A stretch of 37,669 bases of DNA, taken from an uncultured Muribaculaceae bacterium (GTDB taxonomy: Bacteria > Bacteroidota > Bacteroidia > Bacteroidales > Muribaculaceae). Positions 1 to 7,471 of this stretch are shown here, piece by piece. Below the pieces are notes generated by a model that saw only the letters and a program-made list of their open reading frames with translations, searched no databases and had not been told where the DNA came from. Every line of letters starts with the position of its first letter. Position 1 is the stretch's first letter. A program made the translations under genes and the position numbers. The stretch is from positions 1 to 37,669 of the forward strand of contig CAMXAZ010000026.1 of assembly GCA_947179295.1 (NCBI GenBank), read 5' to 3'.

Positions 1-16
1 CATCTGCACGACGCTT

Positions 17-54
17 GACCGCCCCAGCGTTAACAAATATTGGGGAACGGGGTC
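17..54 (-). terminator. Hairpin just downstream of the EptA-like gene
   Basis: An interrupted inverted repeat starts six bases past the stop codon of the phosphoethanolamine transferase gene. GACC (17-20) pairs with GGTC (51-54), and CCCCA (22-26) pairs with TGGGG (41-45), with a small internal loop between the two helices. No T-run follows on the minus strand, so this is a terminator-like hairpin and not a textbook intrinsic terminator. Positions 1-16 show nothing else. Confidence 0.35.
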
Positions 55-59
55 TAAGA

Positions 60-1706
60 TCAGAGAATTGATTTCAGTGTTACCGGAGTATTATGGTCTG
101 TAAGGTAGAGCTGCTCACGTGGCTCGTAATGGTCTGAAAAAATCGAGGCGGCAGTGTCAGTCATGGCATTGCCGCTGACTTTTATGCCTGCCATTTCAAA
201 TGCCGAGGGGCAAAATGAACGTGAGGTGGAAATCAGGCGCGAGATGTTTCGGCCTACGGCTGCTGCAATATCGGGATATGACTCTCGATATCCGGCAGAC
301 AGCCATGCGATCATCGGTACGTGGACCTGATAGAGGGTGGGGCGCGGAGAGGCGTGGAGGAAACGGCCGGAGCCGTTGTCGAAGATGTCTTCTCCGTGGT
401 CAGATGTGTAGAGCAGGCCTGCAAACGCTCCGTCAATGGAGTCGAGCCGGCTGATGCAGTCGGTCAGCAAGCGGTCTGTGGCCACGATGGTGTTGTCATA
501 GGCATTTATGAGTTTGTCGCGGTTGCTCTTGGTGGCTTCGGTATAGTCACACGGGGTAAACAGTTCGTCGTTTTTGGCATAACGGTCAAGATAGTTGAAG
601 TGTGAGCCATAGGTATGGAGGATTATAAGCTGTTTGGGGGCTTCCTGTGCGAGGATGTTGTCAAGCCAGGGGAGAAGGTCGGAATCAGGCCGGCTGTTGC
701 GGTTTAGCGAAGTAGCGCTGTCGTCGAGTTCCTTGATGAAGACGCAAGTGTCGCTCTCTTCAGCAAAGAAGTCGATAAACGAACGGTTGTAGCGCTGGTT
801 TGACAGAAAGGCGGTGGAGAATCCGGCTTCCTTGAATGCCGTGATGAGACTTTTCACCTTATAGATGTCCGTATTGAAATCAGTGGCATTGACCGGACTG
901 AGCAGCATCGGGACGCTCTTGTGGGTGGTGTTGCTCTCGCTGTAGGCTTCAGGCGCGGCATAGATGTCATTGCGATCAGACAGTCTGGGATTGGTCGGAC
1001 GGTTGTAGCCAAGGAGTTGCCAGTTATCCGCACGTGCGGTCTCTCCAACAACGAGGAGGTAAATCTCACGCTTGTCAGACGGATGCACTGAATGTGCGTC
1101 ATATTTGAAATCTGCCGATGTTTCTGAATAGCGGCCGGTCTTCGCAGTGCGGTCAAAAGCAAGATAGACGTTGTAGCAGACATTGACCGGATAGATATGA
1201 TCAGTGACTGCATATGCGCCTCCGGAATAGCTGAGTGCAAGGCTGATGAGTCCGGCTACCGTCACTCCGGCCGATAAGAGGCGGTTCTTTTTAAGAAAAC
1301 GTTCAGACAGACGGACTTTTTTGCGGATGAATATCACGCCGTTGGTCAGCGACGGGACGTAGAGGACCACTACGGCGATGATCACCGGAAGCATATTGCC
1401 GAGCAGTTCGGCCACCTCGGAAGTATTTGTGGTGACAAGATTCAGAAACATGTCGACCGCGATGACGCTCCGTCCGTAGAGGTCAAGCAGTACAATCTGG
1501 AAAGCGGCAAAAAATATCAGCGGGAACATCAGCCAGATGCTCCGTCCGAATTTCGGTGAAAGGCTTGACAGAAGCCAGATGATGCCCGCGGGGAGCAGTA
1601 TGTTTGTCAATGCTCCGGCAATAGAGAGCTGTTCGGTGAATGAAAGTATGAAATTGGGGAGGAGGAGAGTCAACAGAAAATAATAAAAAGCAAAATACTT
1701 ATACAT
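60..1706 (-). CDS. EptA-like phosphoethanolamine transferase (sulfatase fold)
   Basis: This membrane-anchored enzyme most likely moves phosphoethanolamine from phosphatidylethanolamine onto lipid A or another periplasmic glycan. Several hydrophobic segments fill roughly the first 165 residues, followed by a periplasmic alkaline-phosphatase/sulfatase domain. Counting from a TTG two codons upstream, the family marks are GETARADN at about 223-230, whose Thr is the expected nucleophile and metal ligand, a THKSVPML segment near 263, SDHGED at about 437-442, and a His near 453. Total length of about 550 residues is normal for the family. I place the start at the ATG at 1706; a TTG at 1712 would add two residues. 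It is the last gene of a minus-strand run, 84 bp after the barrel gene. The substrate is not visible in sequence; lipid A modification, which lowers susceptibility to cationic peptides, is the usual role of the family. Confidence 0.85.
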   Translation of the reverse strand: MYKYFAFYYFLLTLLLPNFILSFTEQLSIAGALTNILLPAGIIWLLSSLSPKFGRSIWLMFPLIFFAAFQIVLLDLYGRSVIAVDMFLNLVTTNTSEVAELLGNMLPVIIAVVVLYVPSLTNGVIFIRKKVRLSERFLKKNRLLSAGVTVAGLISLALSYSGGAYAVTDHIYPVNVCYNVYLAFDRTAKTGRYSETSADFKYDAHSVHPSDKREIYLLVVGETARADNWQLLGYNRPTNPRLSDRNDIYAAPEAYSESNTTHKSVPMLLSPVNATDFNTDIYKVKSLITAFKEAGFSTAFLSNQRYNRSFIDFFAEESDTCVFIKELDDSATSLNRNSRPDSDLLPWLDNILAQEAPKQLIILHTYGSHFNYLDRYAKNDELFTPCDYTEATKSNRDKLINAYDNTIVATDRLLTDCISRLDSIDGAFAGLLYTSDHGEDIFDNGSGRFLHASPRPTLYQVHVPMIAWLSAGYRESYPDIAAAVGRNISRLISTSRSFCPSAFEMAGIKVSGNAMTDTAASIFSDHYEPREQLYLTDHNTPVTLKSIL

Positions 1707-1790
1707 GTGCAATTATGGCTGATTGTTGATTCTTTGATTAGAGGTTGTTTTTTACGGCCTCTTGGTCTGAATATTCCGGCGAAGATCTGC

Positions 1791-2948
1791 TCAGAAAGCC
1801 TCGTTGAGGCCGAACATGAAACCGCTGGAATGTTTGCCGAAACCGATGTCGACCCGGACGTTGGCGTTCTTTTTGAATTCCCACCGGTATCCGATGCCGT
1901 ATTCCGGCAAAAGGCGGTCAAACCGAATGTCGGAAAGTTTGTGATATATGCTTCCGACTCCACCCCAGACGGCAATCCCGGAGCGGCGATAGATATGCTG
2001 GCGAAGTTCCACGGCCATGTCAGAGGCGCATTTGTCGCGGTAGCGGCCTTCATAATATCCGCGCATGGCTCCGCCGCCGAGAAATGGCAGTTTCCCCCAA
2101 GGGGTATTGCCGTAGGTCCATTCGCTGTGGAAGTGAGTGGCAAGAACCGCACCGGACCAAAGCGGAGAATAGACGTTGAAGTTTATTTCCGTGCCGGCAA
2201 AGTCGTGATTACGATTTCCAATGAAGCGTGGAGCAAAAAGCTGTATGAGTTCGAAGAGCACTCCGGAATGCGGATAAGTAAGGTTGTCGCGCAGGTCATA
2301 TTGCAGGCGGCCGCCGACTGCCGCTGAAAAATAGCGGCGGGCTTCGCCTCGCCAGGGTGTAGGATCAGCTATGTTGGCGGCGCTGGTATAGCTTACTTCA
2401 ACCGCAGGTCCCAGATACAGGCCTGGAGCCAGCCGCCATTCATAGTCGCCGGTGAGCGTCAGATCAAAAAGATTGTATTTGGTCTTGTTGGCATTGTCGT
2501 TGTTCCAGGTATATCCGATTCCCCAGAAACATGTGGAAAACGACTGGAAGTCGAGTGAATAGTTTATGCGCCGGGAGTTGAACGGGTAGACGTGAACACC
2601 GTCGATCCCCACAGAGTAGTAGCCTTTGGTGGCAATGTCTCCTTTAAGTGAGATGTTTGAGGCGGGAAGCAGTGTGTCTGCCGGGCATGTCGAGTAGTCT
2701 CCGGCAATAACTATGCCCAAGCCGAGACCTTTTTCCGAAGAATAGTGCGGACCGCCGAGAGGGGTGAAATTGGGGCGGGTGGTGAGTTTGCGTTTGTTGG
2801 ATTGATCGAAATAGTGGATAAGCCGACCTATAATGCCTTTGTGCTGCTGCGGGACGGAGTCTGCCGGTTCTGTCGCCGCCATAGACAATGGCTTTATAAG
2901 CAGTAAAATTAGCAATATGTAAACGAAGCGTGTGTGTCGTTGGTACAT
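1791..2948 (-). CDS. BamA/TamA-family outer-membrane beta-barrel protein (surface antigen)
   Basis: A predicted outer-membrane barrel of 385 residues. An N-terminal signal peptide (hydrophobic VYILLILLLI core ending near SMAA) precedes a chain rich in alternating aromatic and polar strands. A GGGAMRGYYEGRYRDK segment resembles the conserved loop-6 RGY/RGF motif of the Omp85 superfamily, and the protein ends in a terminal Phe, as expected for a BAM substrate. It lacks POTRA repeats, so it is not BamA itself; this short, POTRA-free class is common in Bacteroidota and its cargo is unknown. I choose the ATG at 2948; a TTG at 2966 is in frame but overlaps the likely promoter. It sits between comF and the EptA-like gene on the same strand, so a role at the outer envelope with the latter is possible but unproven. 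Confidence 0.75.
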   Translation of the reverse strand: MYQRHTRFVYILLILLLIKPLSMAATEPADSVPQQHKGIIGRLIHYFDQSNKRKLTTRPNFTPLGGPHYSSEKGLGLGIVIAGDYSTCPADTLLPASNISLKGDIATKGYYSVGIDGVHVYPFNSRRINYSLDFQSFSTCFWGIGYTWNNDNANKTKYNLFDLTLTGDYEWRLAPGLYLGPAVEVSYTSAANIADPTPWRGEARRYFSAAVGGRLQYDLRDNLTYPHSGVLFELIQLFAPRFIGNRNHDFAGTEINFNVYSPLWSGAVLATHFHSEWTYGNTPWGKLPFLGGGAMRGYYEGRYRDKCASDMAVELRQHIYRRSGIAVWGGVGSIYHKLSDIRFDRLLPEYGIGYRWEFKKNANVRVDIGFGKHSSGFMFGLNEAF

Positions 2949-2953
2949 GAGTG

Positions 2954-2961
2954 CAAAGTTA
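2954..2961 (-). promoter_or_regulatory. -7 box TAACTTTG abutting the barrel gene start
   Basis: On the minus strand TAACTTTG matches the Bacteroidota -7 consensus TAnnTTTG and ends six bases before the ATG at 2948. No good -33 TTG is seen 19-21 bp upstream. If used, transcription would begin at or next to the start codon, giving a leaderless or nearly leaderless message. Confidence 0.35.
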
Positions 2962-3080
2962 TGCAAAAATAATCATATATCATGAACGGTTTTGTAGCTG
3001 AAACGGTTTGGGAAATTGTCTAAAGTTCATATTGCTGTGTTTGTGGAAACCGGCGTGGCTTCAATGGGGTGACAGTCTCG

Positions 3081-3803
3081 TCATTCCAGTTGAGTGGCGG
3101 CGAGAGAATAGACGCTGATGCGGGTGGCAGGAGATGCTTTTTTGATGGCTTGGGCACATGCAAGAATAGTCGAGCCTGTAGTGATCACATCATCAACCAG
3201 AAGTATATGACGGTCAGCGATAAGTTCCGGATCCGGCAGTGAATAAGCCCCAATGGTGTTTTGCAGTCTGGCATGGACATCTTTTCGGGTCTGCGAACGG
3301 TGCCAGGAGGCTTTCAGCGGAGTTTCGACCGGCAGACCGCATACATGACCGAGGCCTTTTGCAATTTCTTCAGCCTGATTGTAGCCTCGTTTCATCCGTT
3401 TCACAAAATGCAGCGGCACAGGCACAAGAATGTCAATATCGTCAAAAAATCCGGAGGCTGACAATTCTTCGGCATGTAGCGAGGCAAAATGTCGTCCTAC
3501 TTTCGGCCGATTGCGATATTTGGTGTCATGAATTATTGCCGTGTATGGATTGCCCCGACGGTAGTAGAACATCGAGGCGGCTTTCTCGATGCGGCAGGAA
3601 GGGGAGAACAGTCGGTCGACAAGGGAGTTTGACGCTGATTTGTGGAAATCGGTCAGAGGCATGTCAAGCAGACATTGCAGGCAGATGAAATCCTCGCCGT
3701 CAACAAGCGGTCGGTGGCAGATGGTGCAGACGTCGGGGAAGATTATGTTGACGAGCCCACGAAGCCAGCGGCCGGCAACCCTAAAACTATTGCCAGGAGT
3801 CAT
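3081..3803 (-). CDS. comF: ComF family phosphoribosyltransferase-like protein
   Basis: A 240-residue ComF homologue. The N-terminal half carries a zinc-ribbon pair of cysteines (C26/C29 and C41/C44 in CTIC and CLQC). The C-terminal half is a phosphoribosyltransferase fold with the PRPP-binding loop LLVDDVITTGST at about 201-212. HDTKYRNRP near 92 and the RGYNQAEEIAKGL stretch near 139 are also typical of the family. ComF proteins are linked to natural transformation, where they act in the cytoplasm on incoming single-stranded DNA, but many non-competent bacteria carry them and the exact activity is not settled. The start overlaps the end of recX by 17 bp, so the two are almost certainly co-translated. 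The ATG at 3803 is the only sensible start. Confidence 0.9.
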   Translation of the reverse strand: MTPGNSFRVAGRWLRGLVNIIFPDVCTICHRPLVDGEDFICLQCLLDMPLTDFHKSASNSLVDRLFSPSCRIEKAASMFYYRRGNPYTAIIHDTKYRNRPKVGRHFASLHAEELSASGFFDDIDILVPVPLHFVKRMKRGYNQAEEIAKGLGHVCGLPVETPLKASWHRSQTRKDVHARLQNTIGAYSLPDPELIADRHILLVDDVITTGSTILACAQAIKKASPATRISVYSLAATQLE

Positions 3804-4287
3804 CTGAATCAGGTTTGTAGTTTCTCATCAGGTCTGCTATCAGCGGATATTCAAATCCACGCTGCATCGCATATCGGATCACTTTTATTTTGCTCTCGCG
3901 GCTTAACGGCCACTCTTTCATTGACCGGATTTTGGAGGCGATGACTCTGAGGGCTATAGCGGAGTATTCTTCGTCTTCAAAATCGTCACATGCGCTGTCT
4001 ATTATATCCGGAGGCAGGCGTTTAGCCCATAATCCCTGCCTGATTTTCCTGCGGCCCCAGCCACTGAAATGAAGCTTGTCATGGGCATAGGCTTTAGAGA
4101 ATCTGCGGTCATCAACGAATTTAAGTTCGATAAGCCGTGAAATCACCTTGGCCGCAACACCGGCGCTCACACCCAATGATGACATTTTTTTCAGAAGGTC
4201 AGGAGTGCATTGCTCACACTTGGCGCATAAAGCGGCCATGCGGGAAAGCGCATTTTCATATGTCAGAGGGGGCTGGCGTCTGAGCAT
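3787..4287 (-). CDS. recX: RecX family regulator of RecA
   Basis: A 166-residue protein matching the RecX family: a short all-helical protein of three-helix repeats that binds RecA filaments and limits recombinase activity. Recognisable pieces are LKFVDDRRFSKAYAHDKLHFSGWGRRKI at about 73-100 and the second-repeat pattern ending in MQRGFEYPLI near 142-151. It lies 10 bp after prmC and overlaps comF by 17 bp on the minus strand. recA is not in this window. The call rests on the D/E-R-R-F-A-x-x-Y-x-x-x-K and G-x-x-K/R-I signatures and on length. Confidence 0.85.
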   Translation of the reverse strand: MLRRQPPLTYENALSRMAALCAKCEQCTPDLLKKMSSLGVSAGVAAKVISRLIELKFVDDRRFSKAYAHDKLHFSGWGRRKIRQGLWAKRLPPDIIDSACDDFEDEEYSAIALRVIASKIRSMKEWPLSRESKIKVIRYAMQRGFEYPLIADLMRNYKPDSDDSWQ

Positions 4288-4297
4288 AGTGTAATTG

Positions 4298-5146
4298 CTA
4301 TTTACGGGCTATCATGAAACGAGTTTTTGCATGTAGGTCGGGGAGCAGGCTGACATCGCGCCATCCTGATTGATGCATCCAGTCTTTCAGGCTGTCGGCA
4401 GTCAAAGGATTGAGCTCGAAATAAAGTCGTCCGTCATCAGTGAGCGCATCCTTGGCATAGTCGGCTATGGCTTTGTAGAATTTCAGCGGGTCGCTGTCAG
4501 GCACGAACAGAGCAATGGCCGGTTCATGGTCAAGAACATTTGCATCCATCGCGCTTTTTTCTTTATCCATGACATAGGGCGGATTGGAAACGATAATGTC
4601 ATATTTTGCCGTGAGTGTCACGCCGAGATCAAGGGCATCGGCTGTCTGAAAATCGACTTTGACTTTTTGCAAAGCGGCATTTTCCTTGGCTACTGCGATA
4701 GCCCGGTCGGAAATGTCGATGGCAGTGACTTCAGGAAAGTTCATGAACTTGGCCAAGGCTACGGCTATGCATCCTGAACCGGTGCATACGTCAAGCACTT
4801 TCAGATCAGGCTGTGGATTGTCTTTTGTTATTATGTCAACAAGTTCTTCTGTCTCAGGCCGGGGTATGAGAACCGCAGGGCTGACCTTCAGGGTCATGCC
4901 ATGCCAGTATGTGTCGCCGAATATATACTGTATAGGCTCATTGGCAAGCAGGCGGTCAATGACTTCGTTGACTCTCGTGACGGTGAAGTCTGAGACTTCC
5001 TTGTCGGCCCGCATCAGAAGTTCTACCTGATTCCATCCCTTGATGTGCTCCATTATGATCCGAAGCAGCCATGAGGCCTCGCTCCCGCCATAGACAGGAG
5101 TCAGACGGGAGCGTGAGGCATCAAGGAGTTGTTTCAGTGTAGTCAT
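4298..5146 (-). CDS. prmC: Peptide chain release factor N5-glutamine methyltransferase PrmC
   Basis: PrmC (HemK) methylates the Gln of the GGQ motif in release factors RF1 and RF2, using S-adenosylmethionine, and raises termination efficiency. The 282-residue protein has the usual helical N-terminal domain, the linker signature IPRPETEEL (94-102), the SAM-binding loop DVCTGSGCIAVALA (about 119-132) and the substrate-binding NPPY (188-191). Its ATG overlaps the stop codon of the upstream DUF4465 gene as ATGA, so translation is probably coupled to that surface lipoprotein, an unexpected partner. recX follows 10 bp downstream. Confidence 0.95.
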   Translation of the reverse strand: MTTLKQLLDASRSRLTPVYGGSEASWLLRIIMEHIKGWNQVELLMRADKEVSDFTVTRVNEVIDRLLANEPIQYIFGDTYWHGMTLKVSPAVLIPRPETEELVDIITKDNPQPDLKVLDVCTGSGCIAVALAKFMNFPEVTAIDISDRAIAVAKENAALQKVKVDFQTADALDLGVTLTAKYDIIVSNPPYVMDKEKSAMDANVLDHEPAIALFVPDSDPLKFYKAIADYAKDALTDDGRLYFELNPLTADSLKDWMHQSGWRDVSLLPDLHAKTRFMIARK

Positions 5147-6072
5147 TTGTTTACAGAAGTATAGATCTCGATATTGTCAAGAGCGAGATAACCGGGGGTG
5201 TTCAGACCGTATTCACTTGCATCGGAACCTTCGAAGTTGAACACAACGCGGTTTACGTTTCCAAGATCTTTCAGATTCCAGTCTTCCCAGTCATTATCAA
5301 GATTTTTTGTTTTCAAACCAGCGCGGTAGTCACAAAGATAGAGTTCCACGGGGCTTCCGGCTGTCATATGTCCGGCTGCGTCATATCCGTAGGCAAGCAC
5401 TTTGAACCAGCCGTTGTTTGCTTTTAATGGCTGAGAGAATGCGTTTCCGTACTCAACCACGCCATATACATATGATGTATTGCAGATCTCAATCTCTCCA
5501 ATTGTAAATTCGGCATTGTTGTCAAAATGAAAACCTCCTAAAGAAACTTCTTTTCCGGAGCCATAGGCAGATGAAATGCTTGCGGCATCGCAAGAGCCGT
5601 TGATCACTGCAAATGTATTGGAGTTGTCATCACCGGCTCCGCGGTTTGCGCCGTCAACAGATTCCACATTATAGACGCTACACTGATTATTGAAGGAATA
5701 CCACCAGTCGCCGGTCTTATCAGCAGGATTTGAACGGAGATTGAACTGAGAGAGGAACATGCCTCCATTGTATAATGTCGCTACGCCGGGATACCAGTCA
5801 CCTTGAGTGTTAAGTCCGAAAGTGATAGCATCGGCACCTTTGTTGAATGCGATGGAGCCGGCGGTGAACCGATCGCCGCCAGTGTAGTCTGCATAGAGAT
5901 TTGCGCCATAGGAGTCAGGTCCGGCTAAAATAATATTTGTGTTTTCAAATGTGATTTCGCCGACTTTGACCATTCCCTTGGGACCGTCATTGTTATCATC
6001 GCTACAAGATGACAGCAGAGGAAGTGAGATCGCACAGAGTGCGAATGCGCAGATTTTGAAATTGTTGTACAT
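5143..6072 (-). CDS. DUF4465 domain surface lipoprotein
   Basis: A 309-residue lipoprotein. The signal peptide ends in a lipobox (SLPLLSSC, Cys at about 23), and the residues after the Cys, SDDNNDGP, form an acidic lipoprotein export signal of the kind that sends Bacteroidota lipoproteins to the cell surface. The rest fits DUF4465: a beta-rich domain with WWYSFNNQ near 123, GFHFDNNAEFTIGEIEICNTSY near 181-202, and the closing pattern NTPGYLALDNIEI. The domain's function is unknown; a glycan- or ligand-binding jelly-roll-like fold is a reasonable guess from its composition. It follows the histidine kinase by 29 bp and overlaps prmC by 4 bp, so it may be in one transcript with both. Confidence 0.85.
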   Translation of the reverse strand: MYNNFKICAFALCAISLPLLSSCSDDNNDGPKGMVKVGEITFENTNIILAGPDSYGANLYADYTGGDRFTAGSIAFNKGADAITFGLNTQGDWYPGVATLYNGGMFLSQFNLRSNPADKTGDWWYSFNNQCSVYNVESVDGANRGAGDDNSNTFAVINGSCDAASISSAYGSGKEVSLGGFHFDNNAEFTIGEIEICNTSYVYGVVEYGNAFSQPLKANNGWFKVLAYGYDAAGHMTAGSPVELYLCDYRAGLKTKNLDNDWEDWNLKDLGNVNRVVFNFEGSDASEYGLNTPGYLALDNIEIYTSVNK

Positions 6073-6101
6073 GATTTAAATAGTTGATGTTGTTAATTGA
6101 T

Positions 6102-7337
6102 CTATCGTGTGAGCTGAGAGGCCGGGGCTTCAGCCGCAAGAGGAAATTCAATGGCAAAAGTAGTGCCGTTGCCCGGCTCTGACCGTTTGACATAGATATT
6201 GCCTTTGTGATATTCCTCCACAATGCGTTTTGTAAGAGTCAGACCAAGCCCCCAGCCGCGTTTTTTAGTAGTGAAGCCCGGATTGAAAATTGTTTTGTGA
6301 TTCTTTTTTGGAATGCCTTTGCCGGTATCCGTAATTTCTATCACGGCAATGTTTTTGTCGCAATGAAGAGCAATGGAAATGCTGCCGCTTCCCTCCATTG
6401 CATCAACGGCATTTTTGATCAGGTTTTCCATTACCCATTCTGTCAAAGGAGCTGACATGGAGACCGGAAGCTCTGTAGAGCATGGTGTCACGCTGAGTTT
6501 TATGCGGCTTGATATGCGAGAGGACATATATTCGGCTGAATGGCTGACGATGGTGTTGAGATCTTCGATCTCCATAGATGGCCGCGAGCCGATTTTAGAA
6601 AATCTCGATGCGATTGTCGACAACCGTTTTACGTCCTTATCCATTTCCGCTACAATCTCCGGGCTGACACCGGAATCCGGCAGGAGTTCGAGCCATGCCA
6701 TGAGCGATGATATGGGGGTGCCGAGCTGATGGGCGGTTTCTTTCGAAAGACCGACCCAGACCTTGTTCTGCTCCGCCCGTTTGGTAGACGAAACGGCATA
6801 ATAGACAATCAGGACGAACGCAAGCAATACCAATACCTGGACATAGGGATAGAAACTCAGGCTTTTCAGCACTTTCGAATCTTCGTAGTAGAGATGCTGA
6901 CTTCCTGCGGCACCCATGTCGATATCTATGACGTTTGGAGTCTTGCGCAGATCATCAAGCTTGGCCAGCAGAAAACGGCGGTTGGCATCGCTTAGCCCGA
7001 AAATCGCGGCAGAGTCTTCGGGCTCAGGCAGGGTGAAGTTGCGCTGCATGATAATATGCCCGTCATCATCGGTGAGCAAAACCGGAATGGTTCTGTTGCG
7101 TTCGATGATCGAGAGCAGAAAATCGAAATTTGACGGCAATACGTCAGAGTCGCCGTTTCCGGCATTGACGATCTCACGTGTGGCATCAGCCCATATCTGC
7201 ATCCGCTCGCGTTCCTGCTCTGACAGATCTTTGACCAGTGAATCGGAATAGAACAGAAATATGCCGACCACGGCCACCGACAGAATCAGAAAGCCGATGA
7301 AGCCTTTGCGCCTTATGTCATAGATGTTTCCGCTCAA
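6102..7337 (-). CDS. Orphan membrane sensor histidine kinase
   Basis: A 411-residue sensor kinase: TM1 at about 13-30, a sensor region of roughly 130 residues, TM2 at about 163-183, then the transmitter. The phospho-acceptor is H203 in KETAHQLGTPISS, the form typical of Bacteroidota kinases. The ATPase domain shows the N box (NLIKNAVDAM, about 305-314), G1 box (DTGKGIP, 327-333), F box (NPGFTT) and G2 box (GWGLGL, 361-366). The only start that keeps TM1 is a TTG at 7337: a TAA lies four codons upstream in frame and the next Met is residue 46. No response regulator is encoded nearby, so its partner is elsewhere. Signal and targets are unknown; the next gene is the DUF4465 lipoprotein. Confidence 0.9.
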   Translation of the reverse strand: MSGNIYDIRRKGFIGFLILSVAVVGIFLFYSDSLVKDLSEQERERMQIWADATREIVNAGNGDSDVLPSNFDFLLSIIERNRTIPVLLTDDDGHIIMQRNFTLPEPEDSAAIFGLSDANRRFLLAKLDDLRKTPNVIDIDMGAAGSQHLYYEDSKVLKSLSFYPYVQVLVLLAFVLIVYYAVSSTKRAEQNKVWVGLSKETAHQLGTPISSLMAWLELLPDSGVSPEIVAEMDKDVKRLSTIASRFSKIGSRPSMEIEDLNTIVSHSAEYMSSRISSRIKLSVTPCSTELPVSMSAPLTEWVMENLIKNAVDAMEGSGSISIALHCDKNIAVIEITDTGKGIPKKNHKTIFNPGFTTKKRGWGLGLTLTKRIVEEYHKGNIYVKRSEPGNGTTFAIEFPLAAEAPASQLTR

Positions 7338-7383
7338 AGCCTGATTTTACGTATGGGTGAATGATTGATTCTGACAACAATCA

Positions 7384-7430
7384 GAAGTTGCATGAATGAT
7401 CTCCGGAAGGAATATCATCCATGCAACTTC
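7384..7430 (-). terminator. Strong hairpin between fumarase and the histidine kinase
   Basis: GAAGTTGCATG (7384-7394) and CATGCAACTTC (7420-7430) are perfect 11-base inverted arms. The stem continues after one A/C mismatch with ATGAT (7396-7400) and ATCAT (7414-7418), leaving a 13-nt loop. It lies about 40 bp past the fumarase stop and 47 bp before the kinase start. Neither side has a strong T-run, so it may be a terminator, an mRNA-stabilising 3' end, or a processing site. I saw nothing else in the 134-bp gap. Confidence 0.5.
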
Positions 7431-7471
7431 GTTGATATCAGTTATCGTAATGCAGTCTCACTGATTTTGGA

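Noticed and set aside
1707-2327. A 206-codon open frame on the plus strand opposite the barrel gene
   Set aside because: It lies antisense to a well-supported outer-membrane protein with a signal peptide and terminal Phe, and its translation shows no domain or sensible composition.
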